A stretch of 64,000 nt of DNA from assembly GCA_021904315.1 (NCBI GenBank), contig CM038909.1, forward strand, positions 21,924,212 to 21,988,211, read 5' to 3'. The position numbers were made by a program, and so were the translations under genes. The notes under the pieces were generated by a model. It made no database searches. It had not been told where the DNA came from and was given only the letters and a program-made list of their open reading frames with translations. The DNA comes from Sphagnum magellanicum. Taxonomy: Eukaryota > Streptophyta > Sphagnopsida > Sphagnales > Sphagnaceae. Positions 12,569 through 25,396 of this stretch are shown here, piece by piece (positions within the stretch are counted from its first letter, which is position 1; the number at the start of each line of letters is the position of its first letter).

Positions 12569-13251
12569 ATGGATTGGTGCAAGAAATTGAAGGAGTTGGT
12601 GCAGGACCCCAAATTGAGGGGTAAGCTAAACTTGAAGTTGCTAAAGGAAACTGAGGAGTTTCGGAGAGTTATTTTTTATGACGATGATGTAGCTGTGGAG
12701 GCATCTCTACTTGCTCTCATTGCAGGTAGGACCATTAACATATTTTGTCTATTTGCAATTTGAGGTGTATAATAATGTAATTATACAATTGTATTCTTTA
12801 CTTTTACTTATTATTTTGCATTTGATTGCTTGCAGAAGATACTAGGCCCCCAACACTCGTATATCAGCTGCATGGCAACTTGAGGTATGCAAAATTTACA
12901 ATCCAGCATCAAAATGTCATCATCCAGGAAGAACTGATGATAGACACAAGTTGTGCATTAGAAGTGCTCTTCACTGAGGCTTACATGAGGCGTTTGAAGT
13001 TGAGGGAGGTAGAGGGCCATGATATTGTGATTATTGGTGTGAGAGGTACAAAACATTGTGCTATTCTTTGTGAGGATGTGAAGATCACTGCAACCTTGGT
13101 CAAAAAAGGATCAGGAGAGATTGTACTTGAATGTTTGAAGTACTTGAGTCCATATGTTTTCATTCAGGGAAATATAAATGTGATTGGCCCTATTGAGAAT
13201 GTTCCTATGCCAAAGGATACCTCTGATGTAGTACACATGTCCAGGACATAG
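12569..13251 (+). CDS. Two-exon hypothetical protein with retropepsin-like segment
   Basis: Exon 1 is 12569-12725 and exon 2 is 12836-13251. The donor GCAG|GTAGG and acceptor CTTGCAG|AAG share a split Glu codon, giving 190 residues ending in TAG. An in-frame TAG lies two codons upstream of the first ATG; that start may alternatively lie in an internal exon after a TAG acceptor. The N-terminal part is charged (LKELVQDPKLRGKLNLKLLK). Residues ~70-110 (YAKFTIQHQ, then ELMIDTSC with D89-T90-S91, then LFTEAYMRRLKL) resemble the strand-turn-helix around the catalytic D-T/S-G/A of clan AA retropepsins. The usual G or A after DT/S is replaced by Cys, so activity is doubtful. It may be a domesticated retroelement gene or an isolated fragment. 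Function is unknown. Confidence 0.5.
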
Positions 13252-13259
13252 GTGCCATT

Positions 13260-16200
13260 CCTTCATTTATCAGCATCTTCTGATAGCCATGACTCAGATC
13301 TAGCTATTAGCTCTAAAGGTTGCATCTTAGGCAGAAAAGGACTACTGCATTTGGGCTTAAAGGTTCACGTTTCAAAGGAGTATCTATACCCCGCAACCCT
13401 GGTTTTAGCGTTCGGGTTTTCAGTGGTGGCACTTTGAAGCAGGGGCTCTTTTTTTAATCTCTGAGTTACATCTGGATTATGTTGCAGATAGAAGTTTTCA
13501 CTCCTCCAAGTTACAGTTTCTTAGGGTTCCAAGAACTTTGTAATTACAGAACTTCATGGCAGATCTTTGTGCATATGTCCAAGATTTTCCTTCACTTGCA
13601 TATTTGATTTCTGTTTCTGGTTTTTGTTTTGTATCGCAAAACACACTGAATTATATGCAAATTTACTCTGAAAATTCTCATTCCAATTACAAGGCCACAA
13701 CTCTTTAATTCTAAAGATCTTGACTTGTATGTCTCTGAGCTTGCGCAATTCAATTTCTTCAGAGCCTCATTCAGAATGTCACAAATAGAAGTGGGCAGAT
13801 TTTCTGCAAAAAGAATTGCAAAAGTTCACTTAGTGCCAACAAAGTTGAGCTCATGCATCAATGGACAAGGCAAACATCCTGATAGTTTTGATTCATCTTG
13901 TGTGATGCCATGCCATGGAGAAATCATGCGATAATTTTTTAGCAAGTTATCCTGTACTGATAACAAGCAAATATGTAACCCAAGTTCAGTTCAGATGCTC
14001 AGATTGGTTCACAGATGAGGATGCACAGTTTTAAGCAGTGTGGAACTTTTTCTCCAACTCCAGGAGAGGAAACAAAGTAGTTTCTTAGTCCCTCTCTCAT
14101 TCCATTTTTTGGTGGTTTGTGATGCTTTCTATCCTTGACTGCATCTCATGTGTTCCACAACCTACACATTCTGAGTAAAAAAAATCATATAAGGCATTTT
14201 GTCACACAAGATCTGTGCATCCTCAGTGTGAAGAAGCACATCCTTTATACTACCAACCGTAAATATCCAGCACAAACAACAAACTGCAATGCATGAGAAG
14301 CACCTGGTGGCATTCTCATGCCATCAGCATAGTAGCCAGATTTGAAGTTCTCACTTCCATAGGACTTCCTTGAGCTCCACTTTCCTAATCTCAGTCAAGT
14401 CTGACCTTGAAGATCTGTGCTGCAATTCAGAACCATTGCAAAAACTAAACATGACATAGATACCTGCAGGAGCAACAACAATCATACATGTAGGTAAAAC
14501 GTTGCCGGGCAATGGCCAGGGACATTTCTGCCATGGTGGTGATGGACAATTTACCTCATGTTTGCTTGCTTAGAAGTGTTTGGAATCTCAAAATCCACAA
14601 TCCATTCCTTGGTACCTGTGCAATGTGAGGTGCCTCTCCCCATGCCAAATACCCTTTGAAAACCATACCAGACTGGATTCTGTCAGCAAACTTTTTAGGT
14701 TCAGAATTGCAATGAAACTATAACTGGAATTACATCCGTGCGGTTGCATCTTTTTCACAAGACATCATATCCCAATTAGATGGTTTGCCTCCTGCAGACA
14801 CCCATTTGCAGCAGACAAAAAAAAGATCACACCCAATGCACACATACAAATGCCCCACGGACAGAAAGAAAACACAGCAAACTAAGCCCATGACACACGG
14901 CAGTAGGCCTTCATCGATAGCATACCAAGTCATCATCAGATGTGGTAAATGTGGCAGCATGGAGGAGGTTTGGAGAGTGCTCGTAAGCTGCTTTTGTTCA
15001 ATCATCATCTACTCATCAGCACACCTGCCCCTTGGAAATCGTGTCAATGCAGTAGTGCTACTACAGATTTCAGAAACCAGTGACAAAGTGAAGAAGATTT
15101 GCATCCTGTTCGTGTTGCTGCTGTTCTTTGAGCCTTTCCTCCTCACAGTTTGAAATGTCTCATGGCAGCAGAGCCAAGAGGAGTCGTTGTCAAGTCAACA
15201 ACATCCCCTTCCTTGTAAGGGCAATATTCTTGTTGAACACTTTCCAAGCATCCTCCAGGCTCCCCCATTTGGCAGCATCCATATCAACATCAAGCAGGGA
15301 GAGATTTCACAACAACAGGAGAAACAATCTGACTCACAGTAGCAAGGGACTGTTCTATCTACATGCTTTGCAATTTCATTAATAGATCTGCTCCTGCTAT
15401 CCTATCAACCAAGTCTTTGCAACAAGAATGTGTCATATGCTTTTGCATGAGAATAACAAGAGGAGAGATGGTAGTAGGAATCGTGCCCTTTTTAAATCCA
15501 GAATGGGTACCCTCCTTTTTGTTGTACCTCACAAACTCGGATGCCGTCTTCTTCTTCATCTTCTTCTTACGAAACAACAACCACAACATTGTTCGTAGTA
15601 TACACCTGCTGTTGTCTCTCTCGCACCCTCACTTATTTGTTAAGTGCATTGTTGCAGATGTTTCCAAGTTTGCAAAGAAGAATCAGAAGTAAGGAAACAC
15701 ACACTTCGATTCCTGGTAAAACAAAACAACTTTGTCATCATCACAAAAGAAAAAAAAAAATCCCTCAAAGCGCCTGCAACAACAGTGCTTCGATACTGCA
15801 GCAATCGAAAGGTAGACAGAAGAAGAAGAAGAAGCCCTCTCCGCAGCAGCAACAGCAGGTCTAGGGTTATGCGACCAACCTTCTCTGCTGCATCCTTCAA
15901 CTGCACAGAAGAACGAGAGTTACATGAAACCAGATCCGCGGAAAAAACCAGCCGATGCAGCAAAAGAAACACTCGTTCAAATGCAGACAGACAGGAACAG
16001 AGTCCAGCAGAAGATCGACCCTCCCGCGATGCGATGAGCGAGAGACAGAGAGATTGAAGAGAGAGGATCTTCCTGTTTGGAGTCTTTTCTTTCTTTCTGT
16101 CATCCACAAACGGCACCAACTGCACTCCAACTGTCTCTTCTCTCTCTCCTCTTCCTTTGCCTTAAACCTCCCCTCATCATCGTTGTCCGATTCTCTCTCC

Positions 16201-16365
16201 TGTGCTTGCTTCCGGTGATTTCACACTCCTCTGTTGCTGCTTCTTGTGTTGTAAGTAGCAGCAGTAGTAGCAGGATCCGGAGCAGCAGCACCGGCACCGC
16301 TACTACTAGGACGAATTGCTGCTGCACACACAGCAGTGTTAAGGTGGAAGAAGCAGAAGAAGAAG
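13260..16365. other. Intergenic or UTR sequence without a recognised gene
   Basis: Base composition is more balanced than in the far intergenic regions, and 15.6-16.3 kb is rich in (AAG)n, (CAG)n and CT-type simple repeats typical of plant 5' UTRs and promoters. Open frames in six frames are short and conflicting. The last few hundred bases probably hold the promoter and leader of the DNAAF1 gene that starts at 16366. Confidence 0.45.
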
Positions 16366-19300
16366 ATGGCATTGGTGATGACCAAGGAATGGATACGCAA
16401 ACAATGCAAACAAAACAAATTGTATCAGACTCCCGCATTGAATGATCGGCTCTACCTTCACAACCAGGGATTCAGCGTCATCGAGAATCTGGAGGAATAT
16501 ATTGTAAGCAATGGCGTTTCTGGCAATCCTCTCTCTGTCTCTGTCTTTTCTCTTCACATATTGTCGCACAAAAGTTTGCTGAAGTTTTGGCCATATCTAA
16601 TGGCAGCAGCAGCTTCTTCTTCTTCTTTTGCTTGCTTGCTTGATCTTGCAGAGAGAGATGTACATAAGAACAAGAAGAATTGGTCATGTTGTGCACAATA
16701 ATCTGCTTCCACAATCTGCTGGTTGTTGTTGTTCTATAAGGGAAAAAGGAAAGAAAGTGCGGATCCATTGTAGGTTTTGCTGAGGAGATTCTTCTTCAAC
16801 AAAAGGACACTCCTTTCTGAGGTGCCAGAATGTTGTTGTTATGTTGTCGGTGCAGGAGGTGAAGTTTCTGTATTTGGAGAACAATTGCATTGAGAGCTTG
16901 TCTGGATTGAAGCTTTTGACTCGTCTTCGTTGCCTGTAAGCCCCTCTTTTCTTGCTTTTGCACTCTCCTGATCATCTCTAAGCAACCTTCCTTTCTCACA
17001 CTCTACTGGCTCCAAGCTTTCTATGCATTCTCTTGACTCTGGTTTCATATCAAAGGGACTCTGTCCCCACCCATTTTCTTGACACAACAGATCTAAATTG
17101 GGTAATTGCAATATGGAAGAAGAAGTTTCTAACTTGCTATTTGTTGCAATTCTTTTCATGTGGAGGAGGTGCTCAGGTATCTGCAGAAGAATTGTCTGCG
17201 ATGCATAGAACACTTGGAGCCTCTGAAAGACCTTGATACACTCGATCTCAGGTTTTTTTTTCCCCTCTGTATCAAAGCGCCATTTCCAGTAACAAATGGA
17301 ACATGCACAAGCAGTCTGATGGAATGGAATCCCAAGCTATCTTGCATCACATCTAGGGACAAAGGAAGAGTCTCCTAGAAAACCCTAATTACACACAGTG
17401 CAAATTCCCATGAAGAGTTTGGAGACCATCAATGTTTTATATAGCATTGTCCGCAACCTGAATTGTGGTGTGTACCTGGAGCTCTGCCTGTAAGAGGCAG
17501 CTCCCTGAGAGTTAGGAGAGAAGAAAGAGAGATCCATTTTTCCATTAAAGAAGAGAGAGAACTTTGCAAACAACATGCTCCAGTGGGTGAAAGATGTATG
17601 TGTGTGTGTGTTGTGTGTACAGTGAGAATATGCTGACCAAGTTGGAGAAACTCTCATGCTGTCGGTTTTTGACAATATTGAATGTTGCAAGCAATTACCT
17701 GCGATCCCTTGATTCCATCATTCATCTCATGCAGTGCCCAAGCATTATGTAACCCTGCACCTCCTTTCCACCCTCTCTCATTTCATTTGATTACCTGCTT
17801 CTGAATGCTTTTGTGCAGCTTTCCACTCTTTTCCACTTTTGGAGCAGCTGGAATTTGTGTCTTCCACATGGAGATTGCATTGTGGGTGCATGTTTCCACT
17901 CTTGAAACAGCTGTCCAGAATCTGTGTCTTCCACACGGAGCTTGTATTGTGGGTTATGAGGGAGTTTCATCATCATGGTGGAGGGAGAAGCAGTGTTCTG
18001 GATCTGTCAAAAAACAAGTTAGAGGATGGAGATGGGGTGCTAAAGGTGGTGAAAGCATTACCTGTGCTTGCCTGTTTGTACCTTTCAGGCAACCCCTGTG
18101 TTTCAACTATCCCTTTCTATCGCAAGGTGCCTCCATTGCACCACCTTCCATGCGCCACATCCCACACACATTGCACATGAGGAAGATATGAAAGCCTAAG
18201 GAGTTACAACAGCAGCAACTCTCCTAGTTCATCTAGAGCCGTGTTTTCATTTTCTCTTCTTCGAATCAAAATCTGAAGAAGAAAGAATTTCTTTGTTGGA
18301 ATTATTTCATGCTTCAGATTTTGATTCAACAAGAAAGAATGGGATACACGGCTGCTTTGCAATGAACTCTCAGATGCTGAGAATTGGGGAATTGGTAGGG
18401 GTGGCTGGCAGACAATCATTTCATCTGCCCCACAGCTCAATCACTTGGATCAAAAGCCAGTCTTCTGGGATGAGCGTCTCTACGCAGAGGCCTGGTCAGT
18501 TGTTTCAGCAGTGAACTTTAAGAATGATGAACATGTGATCCCTGTCTATTTGCCATAGTTTCCATAGAATTTTCCACAAATACAAGAATGGCAGCATAAT
18601 GAGCTGACAAACTGACCAAATGCAATACAGGGCGAGAGGTGGAACTGAAGCTGAATCAGAAGAGCGTGACCGTGTGAAAGACATTCGAGAAAAAACTGAA
18701 ACGCTCCAATTTCATGGTCAACAGTATCTGCTCAGCAGTTTTTCATCTTTTGGCATGTATCAGGGAGACAAAAGGAGAGAGAGAGAGAGAAACCTTGAAG
18801 ATAATAAACAAGACTTCCTCATGCTGCAATCCTCCTGTTCATCTCCAAAGAAAAATAACTTGCAACTTCCTTTCTAGCACCCAATCATGAGCTGTGTGCA
18901 TAGAGGAAGCTGATACTTGTCCTGGGTCTTCAAACAACTAGCTCAATATGGTTGTTGCTGATGACATGACTTGAAAAGTGGGTGCAGCAATGAGAAAACT
19001 GCGAGACCAAAATGCCGAAAAGCGCATGCAATCAATTGAGATTCCTTTGCTGCAGTTTGATGATGATGAGTTCTATCCTGACCCTGTACCTGACATACAA
19101 CCTTCACTACCTTTGTTGAACCCTGGACTAAAACCTGATGAAATCTCAAAACTCAATCCTGTTTCAATCTCTGAGGATGGAACCAAGGACTTTGTGGAAC
19201 CCAATCATAAGATTCAGGATAAGCTTGAATGTAAGCTTACATGTCAACCTGAAACTGCAACACCAGATGTTGAAAGAGAAGAAGTTAACCCAACACATGA

Positions 19301-20885
19301 GTGGAAAGTTGCGAATCTTCAGCTGCAATTGGATGGTCATTTGTCAAGGTCCAATTGTCACCATCCTCAGTCCAAAGATGCAATGGAAGTTGATTTCCAA
19401 GTTCAACATGGTAGCCCATGTCCACCCTGTCCTCAACCAAATCCTGAATCTGAGAATGTTCTTGCATCAGAGTTTGAAACCAATTCTGGCATTGGACTAC
19501 CAGTATGTAGTCACCAACCTCAAGTTCAACCAGTAGGTGATCCTCATGTCCAAACAGAACATGAACATCATGCATCTCAATGTGGTCTTTATGAGCTTGA
19601 GCCTAATCCTCAATCTGAGAGTGAATGTACTGGCAATTGTGAAGTTGAGCCTCACAATGAACCTGCAATTTCTAGAATTGAAGTCAATTCAAAGCAACTC
19701 CAAGTCCAATCTAAATTCCACACTTTCAGCAAACTCTCTAGGTTTCAATGTGATTTTCAGAATGAGGAGCAATTCCTTGTTGAAGTTAGACCAGAAAGGG
19801 AGGTTCACATTGAGAACCAAATCCTGGCTGATGCTGTCACACTTCAAAGTGGAGCTGCTCTTGAAACTGAGCCTGGTTCATCCACTTGTTGCAAATTCCA
19901 AGCTGTTTCTGATACTAGTCCTGAGAGAGGACATGACTCAGATCTGGTTTCACCTCCATATAATGCTCAGACAACTCTTCTAGTGCGGGAAGAGGATCAC
20001 AATTCTGCACAGGATAAAACCTCCAAACCCAAGCTTCAAGTTGAGATCAAGGTTGAGCCCAAGTTCAATGCACAAAACAAACCTGACCTCCAGAGTCAGA
20101 TGGATCTTTTTGTGAACTGTGGAGCAAATCATGAGGTTACATGTGATCAGTTTATTCAACTCCAGTTTTCATTGAAGCATCAAACCCAGATCACTCCTGC
20201 CAATGAGCCTGACCATAACTCTGGAGACATTATCGAGCAAGAGCTTGTCCAACATACCAGATCTGAGAATCCAGCTGGGATAAATGTGGAACTTTTCTCA
20301 CAACAAAATATTGGTGTCATACAAAAGTGGGAATCCTTACCTCCAACAAGCACAGATCTCCACATTTCTAACAAGCCTGGCCATCAATTCAAAGGACAAC
20401 CTGAAGCTGCTGCACCTTCACATGAACCTCAATCTTTGAGGCAGTCAGATGCTCAAAGGAACTCTCTGTTTCCACTGAGTTTTATTACTCCAGAAGCTGT
20501 TAATCACATTAACCCAGTTTTTGAGTTTGATCCAAAAGTCCAGAAATCACCAGATCTGACGTTTGAACTCACCCAGACTCAATTGAATCCTGTTTTTGAG
20601 ATTGACACTGAAGATCAACCCAAGTGTGACCTTGATGGAGTGTCACTACCTCATGTCAAAAATGGAGATCGAGACGAATCTGGATTAACAGCAGAAGGTG
20701 AGTGCACACCTGATTCCAAGCCTGACAGATCCACAGATTTGCCTCATCTTGATCTTCACAAATATCACATTTTAGATCCTACATTGAATGGCAACATTCA
20801 AAGTGAAGAAGAAGAGTTCTGTGAAGGCAAAATGGCATCTGACATATGTTTTCTCAGTAGGTGTTTGTCATTTGACAATGAATGA
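16366..20885 (+). CDS. DNAAF1: Dynein axonemal assembly factor 1 orthologue (LRRC50/ODA7 family)
   Basis: Exons: 16366-16503, 16856-16935, 17177-17251, 17623-17748, 17994-18126, 18412-18494, 18631-18716 and 18988-20885. All have GT donors and AG acceptors and the phases chain without error to 872 residues. The start [15 protein letters not shown] and then [17 protein letters not shown] match the family opening. Leucine-rich repeats follow ([50 protein letters not shown]), then the LRR cap ([24 protein letters not shown]), where animal proteins have LDDRPVF. DNAAF1 proteins act in the cytoplasm to preassemble dynein arms for motile cilia. Residues ~241-872 come from one 1.9-kb exon that is Gln/Pro/Glu/His-rich, low-complexity and probably disordered. 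In a land plant the gene implies flagellated sperm, probably expressed in antheridia (inference). Confidence 0.9.
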
Positions 20886-23024
20886 CCCATGTCTCCTTGT
20901 TATGCACTAATGAATGTTCGACTAAAGAATGTCAGGTGTCCAGAGATTGGAGTTGTGTTTCATGACCATGTTATGCATTGAGAAGTGTTGAGTGGCAAAA
21001 ATCTTATGCATGTGATGAGATTCTTCCAAAAGAAAATGAAACTATGATGTAACACAAGAACAATTATCTTCATCCTTTTGAGTGCTAATGTTCATGACTA
21101 GTTCTTTTCTCCAAATTTTGAAGTTTATGACAACCGCCTTCAATCTCAGAATTGAAAAATGGCAAGCCTTGGATTTGTCGACCAACCAAATATTTACTTC
21201 TCAAATAAAACTAACATATCCTACAAGTTGGCTAAACTTCACCATCATCATGTTCGAACTATTGATGATGGTGGTAACATTTACTTCTTAGCTTTGTAAA
21301 CATGAAACTGAACAAAATAAATAAGAAACTATCAACCACAAATTTGCGAGTAAACTTTGCTAGAAATCATAATTGATTAAATCCTCAAGTAATCAAAAAG
21401 GGCAATGGGCACTAGCATTGCCTGTTTTGACAAGACAACATTTGGACAATAAGATATGTTGTCTAACTTGTCTTATGGTCCATGTGTGACGAACATTTAA
21501 TTCTTAGCACTTGCACCTGATTAAGTGACCAAAAAAATCCAATCTTTAGTTAAATCATATCAGTTACCAAAAACAATTGCAAAGACAAGAACTGGAGGTT
21601 TTATCATTTAATTAACAATGTTGGCTAGCACTCAAGAGACATAGAATTTTAAGAAAAAGTCAATAGTATCTTGATTCAAGCTGCAACATGGTCTGGTATT
21701 GACCAACTATCATAACATCCCCACTGATTTCATCAGCCCCCAGCAGAAGGTGGATAACCACTGTGCTGAATTTGTCATAAGATCAGTCATAGCAGGAATA
21801 CTCAGCCATGATTGCTGGCTGGCTCAACAAAACCTATGAGAGAAGGAGAAGACCAAATTTACTCCATATTGGACTAGGCAGATTCAGTTTCTGCTTTCAA
21901 GGTTATGTATGAGCAACAATGCTCTGGCATTTCAGCAACCAGAAAGCTTGGCAGATTGGAAAGTGGCACCAATGCTTTCCACCACGGAAGACTACGACAA
22001 GCTACTTGGAATCACAACAGTTCAAGCTAACATGGAGGAAGAAAATGGACATGTAAACCATTCAGTAATGCTACATTCTTAAAGTGAATACTAATATACT
22101 TCAGCTTACTTGCTTGCTAGCTACTACATGTAGGAGAACAAAAAATGTAGTTGTAAGAACAGATGGTCAACTAATCAAGGTTCGTCTCTGAAACAAGCTG
22201 CCTCTCATTGTGCATGTGTCTTACTGACAGGGATGCTTGGTTAGTCTTTCCATTGCAGTTCTGTCATACCAAACATTCACATAGTACTTATTGCCTTGAT
22301 TCAAAATGGAGGAGCAAGGAAATCAATCTTGTGAATGCAATCATAAGCTCACAGAGGCAAATGTAACACACCTCTTCTTGTACCTCAATAGCTGTCAGGT
22401 TAATCATCATGTCAATTCCTCTCTCCAGCTCATATTGTCTCTCTGGAATGGTCCCTGTATCAGAGAATCCAAACCCAACAGGAAACATAAACTAGATCAA
22501 ATAGTGAAACAAGAATCCACTTCCAATGCACATTTTCATCTCACTAAAATTCTTAAATCCCCATTTCCAAGAATCTGTCACATGTCTTTTTCCATCAGTC
22601 TAATCACAATCCTATTAACAGCACAAGCAAGATCACTAAAGAAACTGCACATTGCTCTTTGGATACTCCTTCAGAGACCCATCCATGCAACTGCTTTCTA
22701 TTTCCTTCTTGCCATCACAATAATGATGCAGCCTTATTCCATAGTGTCATGTTGAATACACTAGTGCTAGGATATATCAGTCACAGGTTGCTCAAGAATG
22801 CTCTGAAAGCTCAAGAGCTGACATTACAACTAATGTAATGTCGTCATACAGGAGCTCAATTCTGCGAGATCAGAGACATGATATGGCTCTTGGACATAAG
22901 ACTCATTCTCATTTGTCCAGTCGCCAGTCCGATAAGTGCAAAGTTGTCATAGGTGATGGCAACAAGAATATTCTGCAAAAAGCTTCATTAAGGGATTCTT
23001 TGAAAGGAGCAAACCTGTCAAGAT
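20886..23024. other. Intergenic/3' UTR region with two unassigned exon-like stretches
   Basis: No complete gene was assembled. A plus-strand stretch around 21933-22052 reads FQQPESLADWKVAPML and then STTEDYDKLLGI with a following GT. A minus-strand stretch at 22372-22454 reads GTIPERQYELERGIDMM and then INLTAIEVQEE, bounded by CAG and GT. Another minus-strand stretch near 22860-22972 reads NILVAITYDNFALIGLATGQ. These look protein-like, but I recognise no family and could not join them. Confidence 0.3.
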
Positions 23025-23432
23025 TTAGCCGGGGCCAACTTTCGGGATGTCATAATGCTCACTAAGATTTGCCAAGTATTGGTTGAATTCTTCAACTCTC
23101 TGACGATGAGATTTGCTCGCCACTTTGGCCAGGCGCCGAGTCTCCAGCTTCTCTTTCTGCTCGTGATACTTCTTTTCAGCTGGCGTTCGGTGGTCCTCCG
23201 CAGCCACCACCTTTTGCCTCTCAACTTCCTGCTCTTCTTCTTCTTCTTCCCGCCTGCCGTGCGAAGCTCCCTCCGCGTTGCCTTCCTGTCCTGCTTTCAA
23301 TAACATCAGCTGCTGCTGCTGCTGCTGTAGTGATTCTCGTTTACGTTTCTTCTTCTTCTTCAGCCCGCCTTTCACATCCAACGCCTTCCCCTTTAACTTC
23401 AACTTGCCTGGCACCACGTTGGAGTACGACAT
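23025..23432 (-). CDS. FAM32A: FAM32A-like protein
   Basis: A single uninterrupted exon of 135 residues runs from the ATG at 23432 to a TAG at 23025. I preferred this ATG over one eight codons upstream because the family begins close to MSxYxxVxxGxLKLKG, and here the sequence reads MSYSNVVPGKLKLKGKAL. A Lys-rich segment (GGLKKKKKRKRES), a short Gln run and an acidic stretch follow, then the conserved C-terminal block: RTPAEKKYHEQKEK, SKSHRQRVEEFNQYL, EHYDIPKVGPG. In human spliceosomes FAM32A is a late factor that promotes exon ligation at 3' splice sites; the plant protein probably shares this nuclear role (family knowledge). The region upstream carries a CT-rich tract at about 23547-23572. 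Nothing suggests damage. Gln/Glu homopolymers are the only variable part. Confidence 0.9.
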   Translation of the reverse strand: MSYSNVVPGKLKLKGKALDVKGGLKKKKKRKRESLQQQQQQLMLLKAGQEGNAEGASHGRREEEEEEQEVERQKVVAAEDHRTPAEKKYHEQKEKLETRRLAKVASKSHRQRVEEFNQYLANLSEHYDIPKVGPG

Positions 23433-25395
23433 GTTGAGAGTTAACACCAGCAGCAAACAAAAGAATCAGCAAATGCTACTAAAAAACCTCCATCTCCCTT
23501 CTTCTCATTCGTTCTCTCTTTCTCTCATCCTACCCGTTCGTTTTCTCTCTCGCTCTCTCTCTCTCTCTCTCACGGACAAGCCCTCGTTATTGTCCAATGC
23601 ACACCAAGCCCTAAAAGGGAAAACAATGTATACACGCAACTCTGCGAGTCCCAAAAAAAGACCTTAAAATTTTTGGGTTAGGGTTTCACAAAACTTCTGC
23701 ATCTTTTTCTTATAATTACAGAATTTCAGAACCCTACTTGTTTAAGATATTTATCCCTTCAACTCCTTCTTCATCCTGCATAGTTCAGGGTTTTTTTCCT
23801 TTTCTATTTTTCCAATTTTTTGATATTGAAAATTAGGAGAAAATTTCCAAAACAATTAGCAAAATAGTTGAATCTACACTACGAAAACAAAAAATTTGCA
23901 ATCCTTTTGTCGGAAAAACAAAACTTGGCATTCATTAGAACATTAGGTCTAGTTGTGTTTTTTTTGACACTTCTCATCCACCAAAAAGTCCTTTGGACGA
24001 GTCTCTTTTTTTCATTAGGTTTTGGGCTCTTTCTAAAAGTCTCATTAACTATCTAGTAGCCTTTTATTGCAAGACTTCTCATCCAAAGTCCTTTGGATGA
24101 ATCCATTTTTCTCGTTACATTTTGGACTCCTTCTAAGACCTCATTAATCTATCTATTTAGCTTTTACCATAAGACCTCTTTTAATCCCAAATCCTTTGGA
24201 TGAATTTTTTTTTCTCATTAGGTTTTTGGCTTGTTTTTAAATGTCATTAGTTGTTGGAGACTAGCAATGTACAACCATTTCTCTACATATTTATTATAGG
24301 GCTCATCCCTTTCCTCATCTAGTAAAGGTAAATTCTCATATATTAGTTATTCCATGATTTCACATGGTGTGAAATTAAGTCATTACTTTGTATTTCTTAG
24401 TAAATTTTCTAAATTTGTCCTCTCTTATAACCATTTCTAGTGAACATCTTATTGATGTGGTAGCACACAACATTGGACAAGAGTTTCCGAAACATATATA
24501 ATATATCTTGCTACCTTCTAACACTTTCTTATTGTCTTTTTGCACATTCTTAGTTGTTCCTTGCCTGAATTACATAATTTAACATCTTTTACATTCGATA
24601 ACCAATAAGCTTAATGCTCTCGTCTAAAGAATTATGTCCAAGCAACTAGTTTTAGTGTTTTGATTATGCTAGTAGTCTTAAGGTCAATTCACACCTACTA
24701 TTAGGCATCAAATGTTAAATTAAGATAACATTAAGGTTAATGTTTAGAAAATTGGGTTGTTGTAGTTCAATGATGACTCTTACCTTTATCATGCTCGCAA
24801 CATCGCCTTAAATTCACATCACATTCAATGTTTCATCATGGAAAATGTAGCTTCACCTTGTTCAAGCAAGTGCATTCATAAATGTCCAAATAACATCAAT
24901 GTTTTAGTTTGCGGCATTCCTTTTTTTGCACAACTCCACTTCACTTTTTCATTAGCTTCTTTTTGCGCATGTGTCAATTTGTTCTGTAGTTTTGGTTTTG
25001 TGCAATGTTTTGTTCCATCGCAATTTTTCACAAGCTCCTATCAACCCTCCTCTACGTCAACTTGTTTTGTAGATGTGTGACCTTTGTTTCGCACAACATT
25101 TTACTTTGTCATTGTTTCCTCACAAGCTCCTCTTAACACTCTTATTTCATCTTTGTTTTCTTCCTCTCAGCAACTCACAATGGATGAAATGCAACTTGAA
25201 ACTATTCTTGTAATTGGTTGTGTTTGATTCTTATTAAAGATTTTGCAAGAGATTATTGCTAAATCCATGGAATTTTCTATAAATTTGGATATGGTTGGTG
25301 AAGAAACCATTAACAACTCAAATTTTGTTGTTGCAGTTCTACACAATTATCCCATTTCCATTGTGATGAATAAACTTGTCTAAAGACTTAGGCCA
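23433..25395. other. FAM32A upstream region, then AT-rich DNA
   Basis: The first ~230 bp contain CT-rich simple sequence consistent with the FAM32A leader or promoter. Beyond ~23,700 the DNA is AT-rich, lacks genes, and contains the tandem repeat listed at 23963-24252. Confidence 0.5.
23963..24252 (+). repeat. Diverged tandem repeat, about 100-bp unit, three copies
   Basis: Three successive units share cttctcatcc, aagtcctttggaYga, tttttctc attaggttttgggctc and a trailing tctcatta. They start near 23968, 24074 and 24168 and are separated by small indels. No coding potential is visible. Confidence 0.75.
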
Positions 25396-25396
25396 C

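Noticed and set aside
15540-16445. Several Ser/Arg/Leu-rich ORFs on both strands upstream of DNAAF1.
   Set aside because: They overlap in all frames within trinucleotide-rich leader sequence (AAG, CAG, CTT) and are compositional.
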